A stretch of DNA of 64,000 bases. Source: Gammaproteobacteria bacterium. GTDB lineage: Bacteria > Pseudomonadota > Gammaproteobacteria > CAIRSR01. The stretch lies in NCBI GenBank assembly GCA_963575655.1, contig CAUYTY010000228.1, forward strand, positions 1 to 64,000, in the 5' to 3' direction. A program made the position numbers and the translations under genes. Every line of letters starts with the position of its first letter. Within the stretch, counting starts at the first letter, position 1. The notes below the pieces were generated by a model, which was not told the origin of the DNA, searched no databases, and worked only from the letters and a program-made list of their open reading frames with translations. This document shows, in pieces, positions 35,825 through 44,704 of this stretch.

Positions 35825-36451
35825 TTACCCACCTGGTGATTCCCCCGTAGGCAGACTCAGGAAGTGCTCGCGATAGTGGCGTAGCTCCGCCACCGAGGCC
35901 CGGATATCCTCAATCGCAAGATGGGTAGAGTTCTTCTTGAAAGATTTTGCTATCGTGGGCGCCCAACGTTTGGCAAGTTCCTTGACGGTGCTTACGTCTA
36001 AATTTCGATAGTGGAACCACTTCTCTAGGGTTGGCATGTAACGGGCCAGGAAACGTCGATCCTGACAGATACTGTTGCCACATATAGGAGATTTGTTGGC
36101 GGGGACATAGCGACTGACAAAGTCCAAAGTCAAGCGTTCCGCTTGTGCCACGTCGATACGACTGGCTCGGACCCGCGCTACCAACCCCGAGGAATGGTGT
36201 TGGCGGGTGTTCCACTCGTCCATCCGGATCAGCGCGGTATCGTTTTGATGTACGGCGATTACTGGACCCTCAGCCACGAGATTGAGGTGGGTATCGGTAA
36301 TAAGGGTGGCAATCTCGATGATGAGGTCACTCTCTGGCTCGAGCCCGGTCATCTCCAAGTCAATCCACACCAGATGGCTCGGATTCTGTGAGACGTTGAC
36401 CATAGGAACTGGGGGCTGTTCTGAAAATTGTGACGAATCATTACTCTGCAA
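35825..36451 (-). CDS. orn: Oligoribonuclease
   Basis: Orn, the 3'-5' exonuclease that finishes degradation of two- to five-nucleotide RNAs, including pGpG from c-di-GMP breakdown. It shows the DEDDh exonuclease motifs: [44 protein letters not shown] and the [17 protein letters not shown] catalytic His/Asp. The start is placed at TTG 36451, six bases after GAGGAGA (36458-36464); the ATG at 36403 has no ribosome site and the frame to 36490 adds unrelated residues. This gives 208 residues, slightly more than the usual 180. It stands alone, divergent from the PilZ-like gene. Confidence 0.95.
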   Translation of the reverse strand: MQSNDSSQFSEQPPVPMVNVSQNPSHLVWIDLEMTGLEPESDLIIEIATLITDTHLNLVAEGPVIAVHQNDTALIRMDEWNTRQHHSSGLVARVRASRIDVAQAERLTLDFVSRYVPANKSPICGNSICQDRRFLARYMPTLEKWFHYRNLDVSTVKELAKRWAPTIAKSFKKNSTHLAIEDIRASVAELRHYREHFLSLPTGESPGG

Positions 36452-36546
36452 GTGTATTCTCCTCGTCCGAATGTGAGATCTAAAGCCCAAATAGGCTCTG
36501 CCGATACCCCCAAAAGAAGAGGATTCCGACAGATACCGGAGGACTA

Positions 36547-37239
36547 ATGTTCGATCTGTTTAAAAGTAAGAAAGTACCCCCAGGTATGATTGGGGAGACG
36601 GCACGCATCAATGCCCTATTTCAAACCGTAAAAGAACAAGGGGCAGTAGTATCTCTGCGGATCGCGGGTTCTGAGGTTTGGTACAACAGCACACTGGTTG
36701 CGATGGAGCCGCGTCAGGGACTGTTGGCGCTGGAGCGTATCCAGGAAGAAAACGGCCACCAGCGTATGATTCGAGTCCGTCGCTTTCATGCCATGACCCG
36801 CTGCAAAGGAGTCCTCAGTTTCAATGCGGAACTCCTTCCTGGTATCAAGGAGGGGCAGACCCGCTACGTAATACGAATGCCAGAAGCCGTAGAGTACCAA
36901 GAGCGGCGCACCGGTAGTATCTCCCTGTCCACCACTGCACCGTCGGCCATCACCCTCATGGGAATGGGGCGTGTGGCGCGCGGTTATCTATCTGATATCT
37001 CGCTTACCGACCTTGAGCTACGTACCCGCGACATCGTTCCTTTTCGACCCGAAGAAGAGGTGGCCTCTTGTACCTTTCAGCTACCTGGTGGTCTATCGGT
37101 GTCTTGCCGGTTGAAGGTGATTAGTACGCAGTTGGACACTATTGCTCACGAGACTCGGGTAAGAGGTGAGTTGTTAGACCTTCCCGAATTCCAACGCCGC
37201 GAGTTGGATCGAACACTTGCCGAACTTGCCCAAGCCTAG
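36547..37239 (+). CDS. PilZ/YcgR-like c-di-GMP effector protein
   Basis: A 230-residue soluble protein with the two-part YcgR layout: an N-terminal beta-barrel (about 1-110; [20 protein letters not shown]) and a C-terminal PilZ-like domain starting at [10 protein letters not shown], with the RxxxR-type arginines and a degenerate D.S..G motif ([11 protein letters not shown], where the family has D-S-x-x-G). PilZ domains bind c-di-GMP; in YcgR this slows the flagellar motor. Because the second motif lacks its glycine, binding needs testing. GGAGG lies just before ATG 36547. No flagellar genes are in view. Confidence 0.75.
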   Translation: MFDLFKSKKVPPGMIGETARINALFQTVKEQGAVVSLRIAGSEVWYNSTLVAMEPRQGLLALERIQEENGHQRMIRVRRFHAMTRCKGVLSFNAELLPGIKEGQTRYVIRMPEAVEYQERRTGSISLSTTAPSAITLMGMGRVARGYLSDISLTDLELRTRDIVPFRPEEEVASCTFQLPGGLSVSCRLKVISTQLDTIAHETRVRGELLDLPEFQRRELDRTLAELAQA

Positions 37240-37341
37240 GGGTAACGCGAAAAATAATGGTTCGTCTCGATTGGGGGGGGGCTTGAGAATCTAATTTCTT
37301 GTTCTAAAAACAAAGTTTTCCCCAACCCATCACGAATTAAT

Positions 37342-37434
37342 TAACCCAAGTTGCCACCTAGCGCGCCTTTCTCCCCTCTCCCTCCGGGAGAGGGGCTTTT
37401 TCGTTCCTCACCGCATAGGTGGCAACTTGGGTTA
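37342..37434. repeat. Family B element with perfect 19-bp ends
   Basis: TAACCCAAGTTGCCACCTA at the left and its exact complement at 37416-37434 bound 93 bp. The core is a rho-independent terminator (37373-37401). Lying between the PilZ-like gene and queA, this insertion probably ends the upstream transcript. The ends carry TA on both sides, as in TA-targeting elements. Confidence 0.9.
37373..37401 (+). terminator. Rho-independent terminator inside family B element
   Basis: A perfect 10-bp stem, CCCCTCTCCC (37373-37382) and GGGAGAGGGG (37386-37395), with a three-base loop, followed by C and a run of five T. It is the best terminator of the window, reading plus strand after the PilZ-like gene (stop 37239). 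The strand reverse to it has no T-run. Confidence 0.85.
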
Positions 37435-37464
37435 ATTATCTATAAAGGGATGGAGTGCTGACTT

Positions 37465-38502
37465 ATGCGCCGTAGCGATTTCTCTTTTGATCTACCCCCC
37501 AGCCTTATCGCCCAATATCCCATCGAACGTGGTACGAGCCGCCTGTTGACGCTTGATGGAATCAGTGGCCACAGCGAGGATCGTACCTTCTCGGAATTGC
37601 CGGAGTTACTCGTCGCCGGTGACCTGATGGTCTTCAATGATACCCGCGTAATCCCTGCCCGGTTACTGGGCCACAAGCGTAGTGGTGGCCGAGTAGAGGT
37701 GTTCATTGAACGTATTCTGGACCGCGAACGAGTCCTCGCTCAGGTACGAGGTGGAAAATCCCTCGCCCTTGGCAGTAGCCTGTTGCTGGAGCGGGGTGTA
37801 GAGATCGAGGTATTGGGACGGCGTGATGAATGGTTTGAACTGCGTTTCGATGACCCACGTCCCGTGTCTGAGATCCTTGATGATATCGGACACATTCCCC
37901 TGCCCCCCTACATTCAGCGTCCCGATGAATCTCTGGATCAGGATCGCTATCAGACCGTCTATGCCCGCTCTCCCGGTGCGGTGGCGGCACCCACTGCCGG
38001 TCTCCACTTTGATGAGACGTTACTCAATCGACTTACCGCGCGGGGGGTAGAGAGTGCCTACGTCACCTTGCACGTAGGCGCAGGAACCTTTCAGCCAATG
38101 CGAGTGGAAGACCCCTCCCAACATCGGATGCACAACGAATGGATGGAGATACCGGAGGAAACCTTTAGTGCGGTGCGTGCGGCTCGTGTGCGGGGGGGGC
38201 GGGTAATAGCTGTGGGCACTACCAGCGTGCGTGCCCTAGAGAGTGCCTCCTGCACCGGTCACCTGCTTCCCTTCCGCGGTGAGACCGACATCTTCATCTA
38301 TCCCGGCTACTGCTTTCGTACCGTGGATGCCCTAGTGACTAACTTCCATCTCCCAGAATCTACCCTACTCATGCTGGTATGTGCCTTCGCTGGCCGAGAG
38401 CACGTTATGACGGCCTATCGCCACGCCGTAGCAGCGGGCTACCGCTTCTTCAGCTACGGTGATGCCATGTTTCTGACTGCGAATCCCCGCACCCGGCCGT
38501 AA
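37465..38502 (+). CDS. queA: S-adenosylmethionine:tRNA ribosyltransferase-isomerase
   Basis: QueA, which transfers and isomerises the ribosyl part of SAM to preQ1 at tRNA position 34 to make epoxyqueuosine. At 345 residues it has the family length. Conserved segments are present from end to end: [71 protein letters not shown] and [21 protein letters not shown]. No tgt, yajC or secD follows as in many bacteria; the next gene is on the other strand. Confidence 0.97.
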   Translation: MRRSDFSFDLPPSLIAQYPIERGTSRLLTLDGISGHSEDRTFSELPELLVAGDLMVFNDTRVIPARLLGHKRSGGRVEVFIERILDRERVLAQVRGGKSLALGSSLLLERGVEIEVLGRRDEWFELRFDDPRPVSEILDDIGHIPLPPYIQRPDESLDQDRYQTVYARSPGAVAAPTAGLHFDETLLNRLTARGVESAYVTLHVGAGTFQPMRVEDPSQHRMHNEWMEIPEETFSAVRAARVRGGRVIAVGTTSVRALESASCTGHLLPFRGETDIFIYPGYCFRTVDALVTNFHLPESTLLMLVCAFAGREHVMTAYRHAVAAGYRFFSYGDAMFLTANPRTRP

Positions 38503-38548
38503 CCGTTTCCTAGAGTCTCCGTCACCATTCCGATGCTCCTACCTCGTC

Positions 38549-38579
38549 CCCCTCTTCATTATTCATGAAGAAGGGGGTG
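38549..38579. terminator. Hairpin after queA
   Basis: CCCCCTCTTCATT and ATGAAGAAGGGGG form an imperfect stem of about 12 pairs with a short loop in the gap between queA and the sqr cluster, which converge here. It could stop transcription from both sides, although T-runs are weak. Confidence 0.5.
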
Positions 38580-38686
38580 GGTATGAATTTTGCTCTGGAA
38601 TGATAAGCAAGACGCACGGATTACGCCAATTTTCCCAGACACCAAAGATATTTCTTTAATGTCTGGAACTAGTCGCCGGTATTTCG

Positions 38687-38800
38687 CTAAGTACGCCGCA
38701 CCAACTTAACAAACTGTAACCCCATTATCACAAAACGCCAGAGCTGCCACAAAGGATTGCGTTGAAACACTTTATCGGTTTTGCTGATGATATATTTCAT
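38687..38800 (-). CDS. 37-residue small protein downstream of sqr
   Basis: A short gene not long enough for usual ORF cut-offs. ATG 38800 has AAAGAG about seven bases upstream and lies 29 bases past the sqr stop on the same strand. The product starts MKYIISKTDKVFQRNPLWQL and ends in VKLVRRT; three aromatic residues, a central hydrophobic helix (WRFVIMGLQFV) and basic ends suggest an amphipathic or membrane-attached peptide. It may be a small partner of the quinone oxidoreductase. Coding nature is inferred from the ribosome site, position and residue composition. Confidence 0.55.
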   Translation of the reverse strand: MKYIISKTDKVFQRNPLWQLWRFVIMGLQFVKLVRRT

Positions 38801-38829
38801 GTCGTTTCTCTTTATCCGTGTAAATAGGC

Positions 38830-40272
38830 TTAGGGCATGTACTTCCACATAGGCTTAGCGCTCAACTTGTAGAGGAACGCATGGTGGAGCCCCTTCTTAA
38901 TCCATGCACCAGCGAGACCCATATCCACGGTGGTTGCATTGATGTCGCGCCCGTTGCTTTCTGGGAAACGCTTACGGTCACGCACAATTGGATAGATACC
39001 AATCGTACATCCCGAACCGCTGGTTACTGATCCCTTCAAGGACGCAATACACATTCCCGGCGTTTCGGCCAAGGATGCGGTATGACTGGGTTCACGCCCC
39101 TGAATCATTTCCGCAATGTTCAGTGCAGCAGCTTTACCAGTCAATTCCGAGGTATAACCAGTACGGGGAATCGCCGGACAGATGAGGGCGCCACTCGGGG
39201 CCGTCATGGGTTTAGACATGCACCCTGGCGGGGCAAAGGCAATGCCGGCCGCGAACATATTCTTGTAGATCGGATTCTGGTAGGTCTTTGGCCAATCTTG
39301 ACCGTCGAGCTGATCGTATGGCTTCCCATAGACGGCGTCCACCTTCAAGAATCCACCCGGATTGAGCAGCTTGCTGGCCAGATCATTACCATCCCGGTCC
39401 AGATAGCGAATTGGTTTGCCCCGGAAAGGAGGGATTAGCATCGCAAAATCGTATTGGATCTTGCCAATTTTGCCATCCACGTCCTCGGTATGAATGAATT
39501 CCTCGTCTACCCGGCTGACATGGCTCCGTACCTGGGCCTGGATGTTATAGTCGGTATAAATGGATTCAGCCATATCATTCGAGGTGAACAAGATGGAGCC
39601 CATCATCATCTTGGTCTCGAATCCATCAATACCAAAATCACCGAGCTGCGGCTCGTTGGACACCCATTTGAGATCAACCTGATTGCGGAGACCACGATCG
39701 GTCAAGTCATTATGGATCTGAGCGATGAATTCAAAGGCCGCGCCTTGGCAGGTACAGGTACCATGCCCAGTACCAACAACAATCGAGGCACGGCCCCCCT
39801 TCTTCAGCTTTTCTACCAATTGCAGATAACGTTGTGCGGTCTGCTCGGCGTGGCCAGGGGTACAGATAGAATAGGTGTGGCCTTTCTCTGGCCCTAGTCC
39901 GGGGGTAGCATCGAAATTCAGGAATGGACCCGTTGCATTGATCAGGTAATCATAGTTAACACGGATAGGATCTTTGCTGGAGCCATCCTTCATATCCACG
40001 ACGACATACTGTTCGTCTGGATGTATCTCCGTAGCCAACCCTTGAACAAATTTGATACCGAGACGATCGTAAACAGGCTTGAGTTCAAACTGGGTTTTTT
40101 TGGTCTCCATCTGACCGATCCCAACCCAGATCAACGAGGGAATAAAGGTGAACGTGGTGGTTGGATTCACTACAATAACTTCGTGATTACCCTTTCCCTT
40201 GAGGGCATCTTGCAAAATGATTGCAGCATATTGTCCGGCAAATCCGGCACCCAGAATTACGGTTTTAGCCAT
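38830..40272 (-). CDS. Sulfide:quinone oxidoreductase-like flavoprotein
   Basis: A 480-residue FAD enzyme of the disulfide-reductase fold. ATG 40272 is preferred because it starts directly at the Rossmann strand (TVILGAGFAGQYAA); the frame extends 15 residues upstream. Other features are the second glycine motif (VVGTGHGTCTCQGAAFEF), whose cysteines fit a redox-active Cys site, and GYTSELTGKAAALNIAEMI. SQR oxidises sulfide to polysulfur and passes electrons to quinone at the membrane; the C-terminus (LHHAFLYKLSAKPMWKYMP) suits a membrane-binding helix. It is larger than types I-III and the subtype is not settled. It lies in a sulfide oxidation gene set with fccAB and cytochromes. Confidence 0.85.
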   Translation of the reverse strand: MAKTVILGAGFAGQYAAIILQDALKGKGNHEVIVVNPTTTFTFIPSLIWVGIGQMETKKTQFELKPVYDRLGIKFVQGLATEIHPDEQYVVVDMKDGSSKDPIRVNYDYLINATGPFLNFDATPGLGPEKGHTYSICTPGHAEQTAQRYLQLVEKLKKGGRASIVVGTGHGTCTCQGAAFEFIAQIHNDLTDRGLRNQVDLKWVSNEPQLGDFGIDGFETKMMMGSILFTSNDMAESIYTDYNIQAQVRSHVSRVDEEFIHTEDVDGKIGKIQYDFAMLIPPFRGKPIRYLDRDGNDLASKLLNPGGFLKVDAVYGKPYDQLDGQDWPKTYQNPIYKNMFAAGIAFAPPGCMSKPMTAPSGALICPAIPRTGYTSELTGKAAALNIAEMIQGREPSHTASLAETPGMCIASLKGSVTSGSGCTIGIYPIVRDRKRFPESNGRDINATTVDMGLAGAWIKKGLHHAFLYKLSAKPMWKYMP

Positions 40273-40431
40273 AGTTCTCTCTTTATTAGAAGGAAAGACA
40301 TTGGGAGTAATGGACACTGGAGGTTATCGAAAATCCGTTTATCTACCATACGGGCCTTGTACACCTTCACTGGCGGCACGACAACCTCTATTACGAAAAT
40401 CACCTACCTAGGGGATCAAGCGATGCCCTAA

Positions 40432-41043
40432 TTATTTATCCTTCGATGTAGACTTTCTATCCACCTCATCCTCCTGCGCAGACCCACTGGGCATCTTGTG
40501 GGCAATGCCCTTGTGACAATCAATACAGGTCTGGCCATGCTCGAACGCACCTTCATGTTTCTTTCGGGCAAAACGGTCTTGCTCGCTAAAGTCCATGTGC
40601 GCAAAAGAGTGGCAATTCTGACACTCCCTTGAGCTATTTTCCTTCATTTTGGCTCAGACGCTCTCAGCCATTTCCAGACGGTGCGCCCCATACTTCTCTG
40701 GGGTGTCAATCGTCCCCAAGATCTCATGGAGCAGATCCCTACTCGCCATAATTTTGGCCTGCATCTTTGGCCAGAAACTCTTCGGTACATGACAATCTGC
40801 ACAGTTGGCGTGAACACCGACACGATTGTTCCAGTGGGTCTTCTTTTCCTGAAACTCCTTGAGGTTAACCTGCATGGAGTGACGGGAGGTACAGAACTCG
40901 GTCGTGTTCGTTACCTCCAAACCGACACTAAAAAATCCTACCAGGATTACGGTAAGAATGAACACAACGACACCTAAAAGGATCCGTTTACGCATCGAAT
41001 CCCCGGATTTTTGACTAGCAGGATCACTGGAAGTCATCGTCAA
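40432..41043 (-). pseudogene. NapC/NirT-type tetraheme cytochrome, inactivated
   Basis: Read straight through, a NapC/NirT membrane-anchored quinol-oxidising cytochrome: N-terminal helix (ILLGVVVFILTVILVGFFSV), then heme sites CADCH, CQNCH and CIDCH, with the typical AHRLEMAESV and ENSSRECQNCHSFAHMDF. Two defects are visible. An in-frame TGA (40654-40656) replaces a codon that is normally Trp (ESV-stop-AKMKEN), and the first heme motif reads CTSRH instead of CxxCH. Two independent lesions make decay far likelier than recoding or one sequencing error. It lies 16 bases after the diheme cytochrome gene, before sqr. The fragment after TGA could restart at ATG 40647. Confidence 0.85.
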
Positions 41044-41059
41044 CCTTGCTAGGATATCA

Positions 41060-41794
41060 TCAATGGGGTGGAATACTAAATGGTCCCGGACGCATCATAA
41101 ATTGCGCGGGAAAGTCGGGATTACGCCAACCAACTGGGGCGGTTAGTTCCGGTGGCGGTCTTAGTCGCGAGATAAAGTCCGCTGTGGCAACCATGTCGCT
41201 TTCGGTCAAGTCTTTAATCTTCTTGACCATTATTGTACCAGTGTTGTGTCTCTGGTCGTTCTTTATCCAATAAAACTGACGAAGCAGATAGGAAAAGTGC
41301 TGCCCCTGCATACGAGGATAAAAATCCTCATCGCTGCCCTCTCCATTCGCGCCGTGACATTTCACGCAATGTTCTTTGTAGAGTTTGGCCCCGTGCTCCA
41401 GATCGATGCCCGGTCCTAGTTCATTATTCGGAGACATGGGCAAACGAGCGATGTAGGCAGCTACATCGGCAATATTCTGGGGACCACCCAAGACGCTATG
41501 CTGGGAGAAAGAATACATCGCAGGATTCTCACGGTTACCCGCACGAATATCAGCAAGCTGCTTGATAATCACGTTGACGTGTTGCCCGGCAATCTGAGGA
41601 TAGTGCCCCATTTGGCCGCCCCACCCCATAGGGGTGTGACAGAACGCGCATTTCTCATAGATGCGCGTCCCATTCTCCAGGTTAGGAGTCAGGGCCATGG
41701 CCTCTTCTTTCTCATCATTCCAAGCCAAAACCTCAACCGCAAGAATTAGACCTAAAACTACCACAAGAGGCTTGGAGAGCAATAGCTGCGCCAT
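41060..41794 (-). CDS. Diheme cytochrome c (c4-like)
   Basis: A 244-residue periplasmic cytochrome. The signal peptide is MAQLLLSKPLVVVLGLILAV ending before the mature part (cut near EVLA). Two c-type heme motifs, CAFCH near residue 51 and CVKCH near 145, each followed by a GQH... methionine-bearing domain (MYSFSQH and MVKKIKDL regions), give the doubled-domain layout of cytochrome c4. It transfers electrons in the periplasm, here plausibly from sulfide oxidation to the oxidase. It lies upstream of the decayed NapC-type gene, with fccAB further upstream. Confidence 0.88.
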   Translation of the reverse strand: MAQLLLSKPLVVVLGLILAVEVLAWNDEKEEAMALTPNLENGTRIYEKCAFCHTPMGWGGQMGHYPQIAGQHVNVIIKQLADIRAGNRENPAMYSFSQHSVLGGPQNIADVAAYIARLPMSPNNELGPGIDLEHGAKLYKEHCVKCHGANGEGSDEDFYPRMQGQHFSYLLRQFYWIKNDQRHNTGTIMVKKIKDLTESDMVATADFISRLRPPPELTAPVGWRNPDFPAQFMMRPGPFSIPPH

Positions 41795-41981
41795 CGTAAT
41801 CTTTCGGTGATGGACTTAAACCTGGCCGCCGGTTACTTCTTTCGAATATTGGTTTTCTGAAGAATCACGGGACAGCACCCAATAACGCGCATGAAGATAG
41901 TGGATGATGGACATACAACACCGCACCACAATCCTCATGTATTTGTAAAAACTTCAAATATGACACCAGGCACAATATTAG

Positions 41982-42068
41982 ACAACCCAAGTTGCCACCT
42001 CGCACTCTTTTCTCCCCTCTCCTGAAGAGAGAGCTTTTTCGTTTCTTAATGCATAGCAACTAGGATTA
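41982..42068. repeat. Degenerate family B element
   Basis: Left end ACAACCCAAGTTGCCACCT is intact; the right end (GCATAGCAACTAGGATTA) matches the family complement at most positions. The core CTCCCCTCTCCTGAAGAGAG and following CTTTTTCG repeats, in decayed form, the terminator core of the copy at 37342-37434. Its last TA is the first TA of the neighbouring family A copy. Confidence 0.7.
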
Positions 42069-42148
42069 GACATCATCGGAAACCCTGGACCCTATCCCTC
42101 GTATCTTTATCCCAACCCGAAAGTGGCCAGAATTCCCGATAAAGTCTA
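42067..42148. repeat. Degenerate family A element
   Basis: Left end TAGACATCATCGGAAACCC and right end CCCGATAAAGTCTA bound 82 bp; the right end has lost several pairs. It shares the TTA junction with the family B copy to its left, so one inserted at the boundary of the other. Confidence 0.7.
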
Positions 42149-42207
42149 TTCAACACAACCGCTTACTCCCACTCCTACGAGAAGGGGTGTGAACAATTAC
42201 GTCGCGA

Positions 42208-43503
42208 TCAACCAAACATGTCCTGGGTAATGTTCTTGTACCAACTATAGGCGTAGGCCACTTCACGTTTACGCTGGGCGGCGCTCGCCTTCGCCGGGGA
42301 AACACCACCAGAACCCTCAACCGATTTAATAGTGGCGCCTTCCAGGCGATAAACCCCTGCTACTGAAATACCCCAATCAGGATTGAGGAGGCTGTAACAA
42401 GTATTCAGATAGGTAGGTGTTGGCATTTCGCCACCGTTCAGGGCCGCCACCACTACTGCTGCCGCTAGCTTGGCCTGAGAGTTTGCAGAGTAGGCAGACT
42501 TCGGCATATCTGCGGCAATACAGGCATCACCTATGACATGCACATCCTTGGCCTTTGTGGATTCAAAGGTGGCCTTATTGACAGGACACCAACCTTTCTC
42601 ATCGGTCAATCCACTGGTTTGGGCGATCTTGCCCGCCATCTGCGGTGGGATGATATTGATGATATCGCCATGGGTCACTGTATCGAGTTCCCCGGAGTAT
42701 ACCGTCATGGTATTTGGATCCACCCTCGTGACTTTTCCTTCAGCAGATGCTGGGAGCCAACTAATCATGCTATCCGGGGTACCAAAACCATAAAGGGCGG
42801 TCCAGCCTTCGACGAATAGCGCCTGTTTGGAAAACTTTTCCTTGGCATCCAGGATGATGACCTTGGACTTTGGTTTGTGTTGCTTCAGATAATGAGCGAT
42901 CTGGCTAGCACGCTCGTAAGGTCCAGGGGGGCAACGATAGGGATCAGCCGGTGCTGAGATAATTACTGTCCCGCCATTCTTCATTGCTACCAATTGCTTG
43001 CGCAGCAATTCGGTCTGAGGGCCAGCTTTCCAGGCATGGGGGAGTTTTTGGGTAATGGCCTCGCTATAACCATCAATGGCATCGTATTTGAGGTCAATAC
43101 CGGGAGAGACCACCAGTCGATCGTACTCCAGGGCTGCGCCACCCTCCACCGTCACTTTATGCGCCACGGCATCGATCGCAGTGGCCATCTTCGCAACGAT
43201 TTTTACGCCGTGTTTAATGAGGCCACTATAACTAAACTTCAGCGAATCCAGGGTACGCTCTCCCGAGATCACCTCATTACTCAGGAAGCAAGTGTAATAA
43301 TTCGGATTCTGTTCGACTAGCGTCACTTCGATAGCGGGATCGGCCATCTTAATATACTTGGCAGCAATCGTGCCACCTGCTCCACCACCAATCACAACCA
43401 CCCTTTTTGCAGCACCCCGTGTGATGAAAGGAAAACCAAAGGTGCTGGCCGCCGTTGTAGTAACCGCTAACTTTATAAAATTTCTGCGGGTAAGATTGGA
43501 CAT
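42208..43503 (-). CDS. fccB: Flavocytochrome c sulfide dehydrogenase, flavoprotein subunit
   Basis: FccB, 431 residues. ATG 43503 has GGAG nearby and begins a twin-arginine signal ([20 protein letters not shown]). The mature protein starts with the FAD-binding [18 protein letters not shown] and has the catalytic cysteines expected for the family ([13 protein letters not shown] and [11 protein letters not shown] region). It oxidises sulfide to sulfur/polysulfide in the periplasm and passes electrons to the heme subunit FccA, encoded just upstream (gap of 13 bases). The C-terminal domain [20 protein letters not shown]-like region ([18 protein letters not shown]) is also typical. Confidence 0.94.
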   Translation of the reverse strand: MSNLTRRNFIKLAVTTTAASTFGFPFITRGAAKRVVVIGGGAGGTIAAKYIKMADPAIEVTLVEQNPNYYTCFLSNEVISGERTLDSLKFSYSGLIKHGVKIVAKMATAIDAVAHKVTVEGGAALEYDRLVVSPGIDLKYDAIDGYSEAITQKLPHAWKAGPQTELLRKQLVAMKNGGTVIISAPADPYRCPPGPYERASQIAHYLKQHKPKSKVIILDAKEKFSKQALFVEGWTALYGFGTPDSMISWLPASAEGKVTRVDPNTMTVYSGELDTVTHGDIINIIPPQMAGKIAQTSGLTDEKGWCPVNKATFESTKAKDVHVIGDACIAADMPKSAYSANSQAKLAAAVVVAALNGGEMPTPTYLNTCYSLLNPDWGISVAGVYRLEGATIKSVEGSGGVSPAKASAAQRKREVAYAYSWYKNITQDMFG

Positions 43504-43516
43504 GCGAGCGATCTCC

Positions 43517-44107
43517 TCACTTATTTTGACTGGCGTAGAACTGCAGAACACTATCGAGGCCGTTAGGGTTCGCATCGAGGATTGCATCAATGCGCTTCTT
43601 CATCTTCCTCGGCATGTTACGGGTACCCGCCCGGAAATCTTCCATGGCATGTTGCAAATAGGGCAACCACTGCCCTGCGAGGATCGAGGAGCCATCTTCA
43701 TCCTTTCTTCCTGCGTCGACATGGCAGCTTTCGCAGTTTTCGCTCGCCAAGGCCTTACCTGCCTTTACTTTGGCTGCATCAACCGGTTGCGGGTGTCGCT
43801 CGAATTTCTGCTTGCTGAAATACTCGGCCATTGCATTAATTTCTTCATCCGTGTAACCCTTGGTGAGACGGTCCATGATGGTGGATGGACGTTCACCAGT
43901 TTTGAAACCTTTCATCTCTCCGACAAAGGTCTCTACCGAAATTCCAGAAATGATAGGAGTTGCGGGACCCATACTAGAGCCATTAGGACCGTGACAACCC
44001 GTACAAGTGCTCGCAAGAAGCGCCCCATTGGGGCCAGCAGACCAGGCAGCGGTAGTCATTGCGCAGCCTAACGCTAAAGCAGATAAACCGATTATTTTCT
44101 GGCTCAT
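43517..44107 (-). CDS. fccA: Flavocytochrome c sulfide dehydrogenase, diheme cytochrome subunit
   Basis: FccA-type diheme cytochrome c, 196 residues. Signal peptide [15 protein letters not shown], cut before GPNGALL. Heme motifs CTGCH near residue 35 and CESCH near 128. The first domain shows [16 protein letters not shown]; the second ends with a C-terminal helix [10 protein letters not shown]. It accepts electrons from the FccB flavin and passes them to a small cytochrome. The fccA-fccB order and short gap match the known operon of sulfur bacteria. The gene lies at the head of the minus-strand sulfide cluster. Confidence 0.92.
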   Translation of the reverse strand: MSQKIIGLSALALGCAMTTAAWSAGPNGALLASTCTGCHGPNGSSMGPATPIISGISVETFVGEMKGFKTGERPSTIMDRLTKGYTDEEINAMAEYFSKQKFERHPQPVDAAKVKAGKALASENCESCHVDAGRKDEDGSSILAGQWLPYLQHAMEDFRAGTRNMPRKMKKRIDAILDANPNGLDSVLQFYASQNK

Positions 44108-44704
44108 CCTCGTGACCTCTTCATGCGCAATAGTAATTCATTTATCTGTTGTAACCGTTTAGTTTTTCACGGTATCCCGTTCTCTGATTGAGAAGATTTC
44201 GGGGTGAGAATTCTAAATAGTTACTGCCGGTTAATTGTAGTCAAATCGATATCCAGGGATTATCGGAAACTCATTTTGTTGGATTTGATAAACTTGGGTA
44301 GAAAGGGCCGTTCTAAATTATCCGGTAATCCTTACGGCACTCAACACGGCACCGCTGCCCTCAATTTCTAGGGAGACGGCATGAACAACTCTCAGAAATT
44401 TCACGGCGAATATAAGAATCTTTGAATATTTGCAGCTACTCGAGTAACTGCCTTTCAATCTGCGCACTTTTGGTTCGCGGCAGTTATAGCACGCACCATT
44501 TGTGATGGTCAAATATCACATCCTGAAACACATAATTGCGTTTGAGCTTTCGAGTAGTGAGGGTTGTGCAATAATGCCTCTCTACTAACCGAGATAGGTA
44601 GATCGCATTAGCTGTCTAAGAATTTTCGATTATCTTCATTAGGTATAAAATAGTCAGCTTCCGTGGTAGATGATAATTACTATCAATAAAAAGGAGGGTG
44701 TTTG
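44108..44704. other. Intergenic region between fccA and ppk2
   Basis: About 600 bases between divergent genes with no supported gene; a 64-codon minus-strand ORF (44318-44512) lacks a ribosome site. It should contain the fccAB promoter and the ppk2 promoter. A single family A-like end (ATTATCGGAAACTCA at about 44259) is seen without its partner. Confidence 0.5.

Larger units (their letters stand above)
41795..42207. other. Intergenic region between fccB and the diheme cytochrome gene
   Basis: About 410 bases filled largely by two adjoining repeats (family B 41982-42068 and family A 42067-42148), which interrupt an otherwise co-directional sulfide oxidation set. No gene is seen. The cytochrome gene likely has its own promoter on the minus strand near 41800-41980. 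Confidence 0.6.

Noticed and set aside
40654-40656. TGA in the NapC-type gene as selenocysteine or reassigned Trp codon
   Set aside because: The usual residue is Trp, not Cys; TGA serves as a true stop in other genes here (and RF2 is present with its UGA-dependent frameshift), and the first heme motif is also broken.
44318-44512. 64-codon ORF between fccA and ppk2
   Set aside because: No ribosome site, low-complexity composition, promoter region of two divergent genes.
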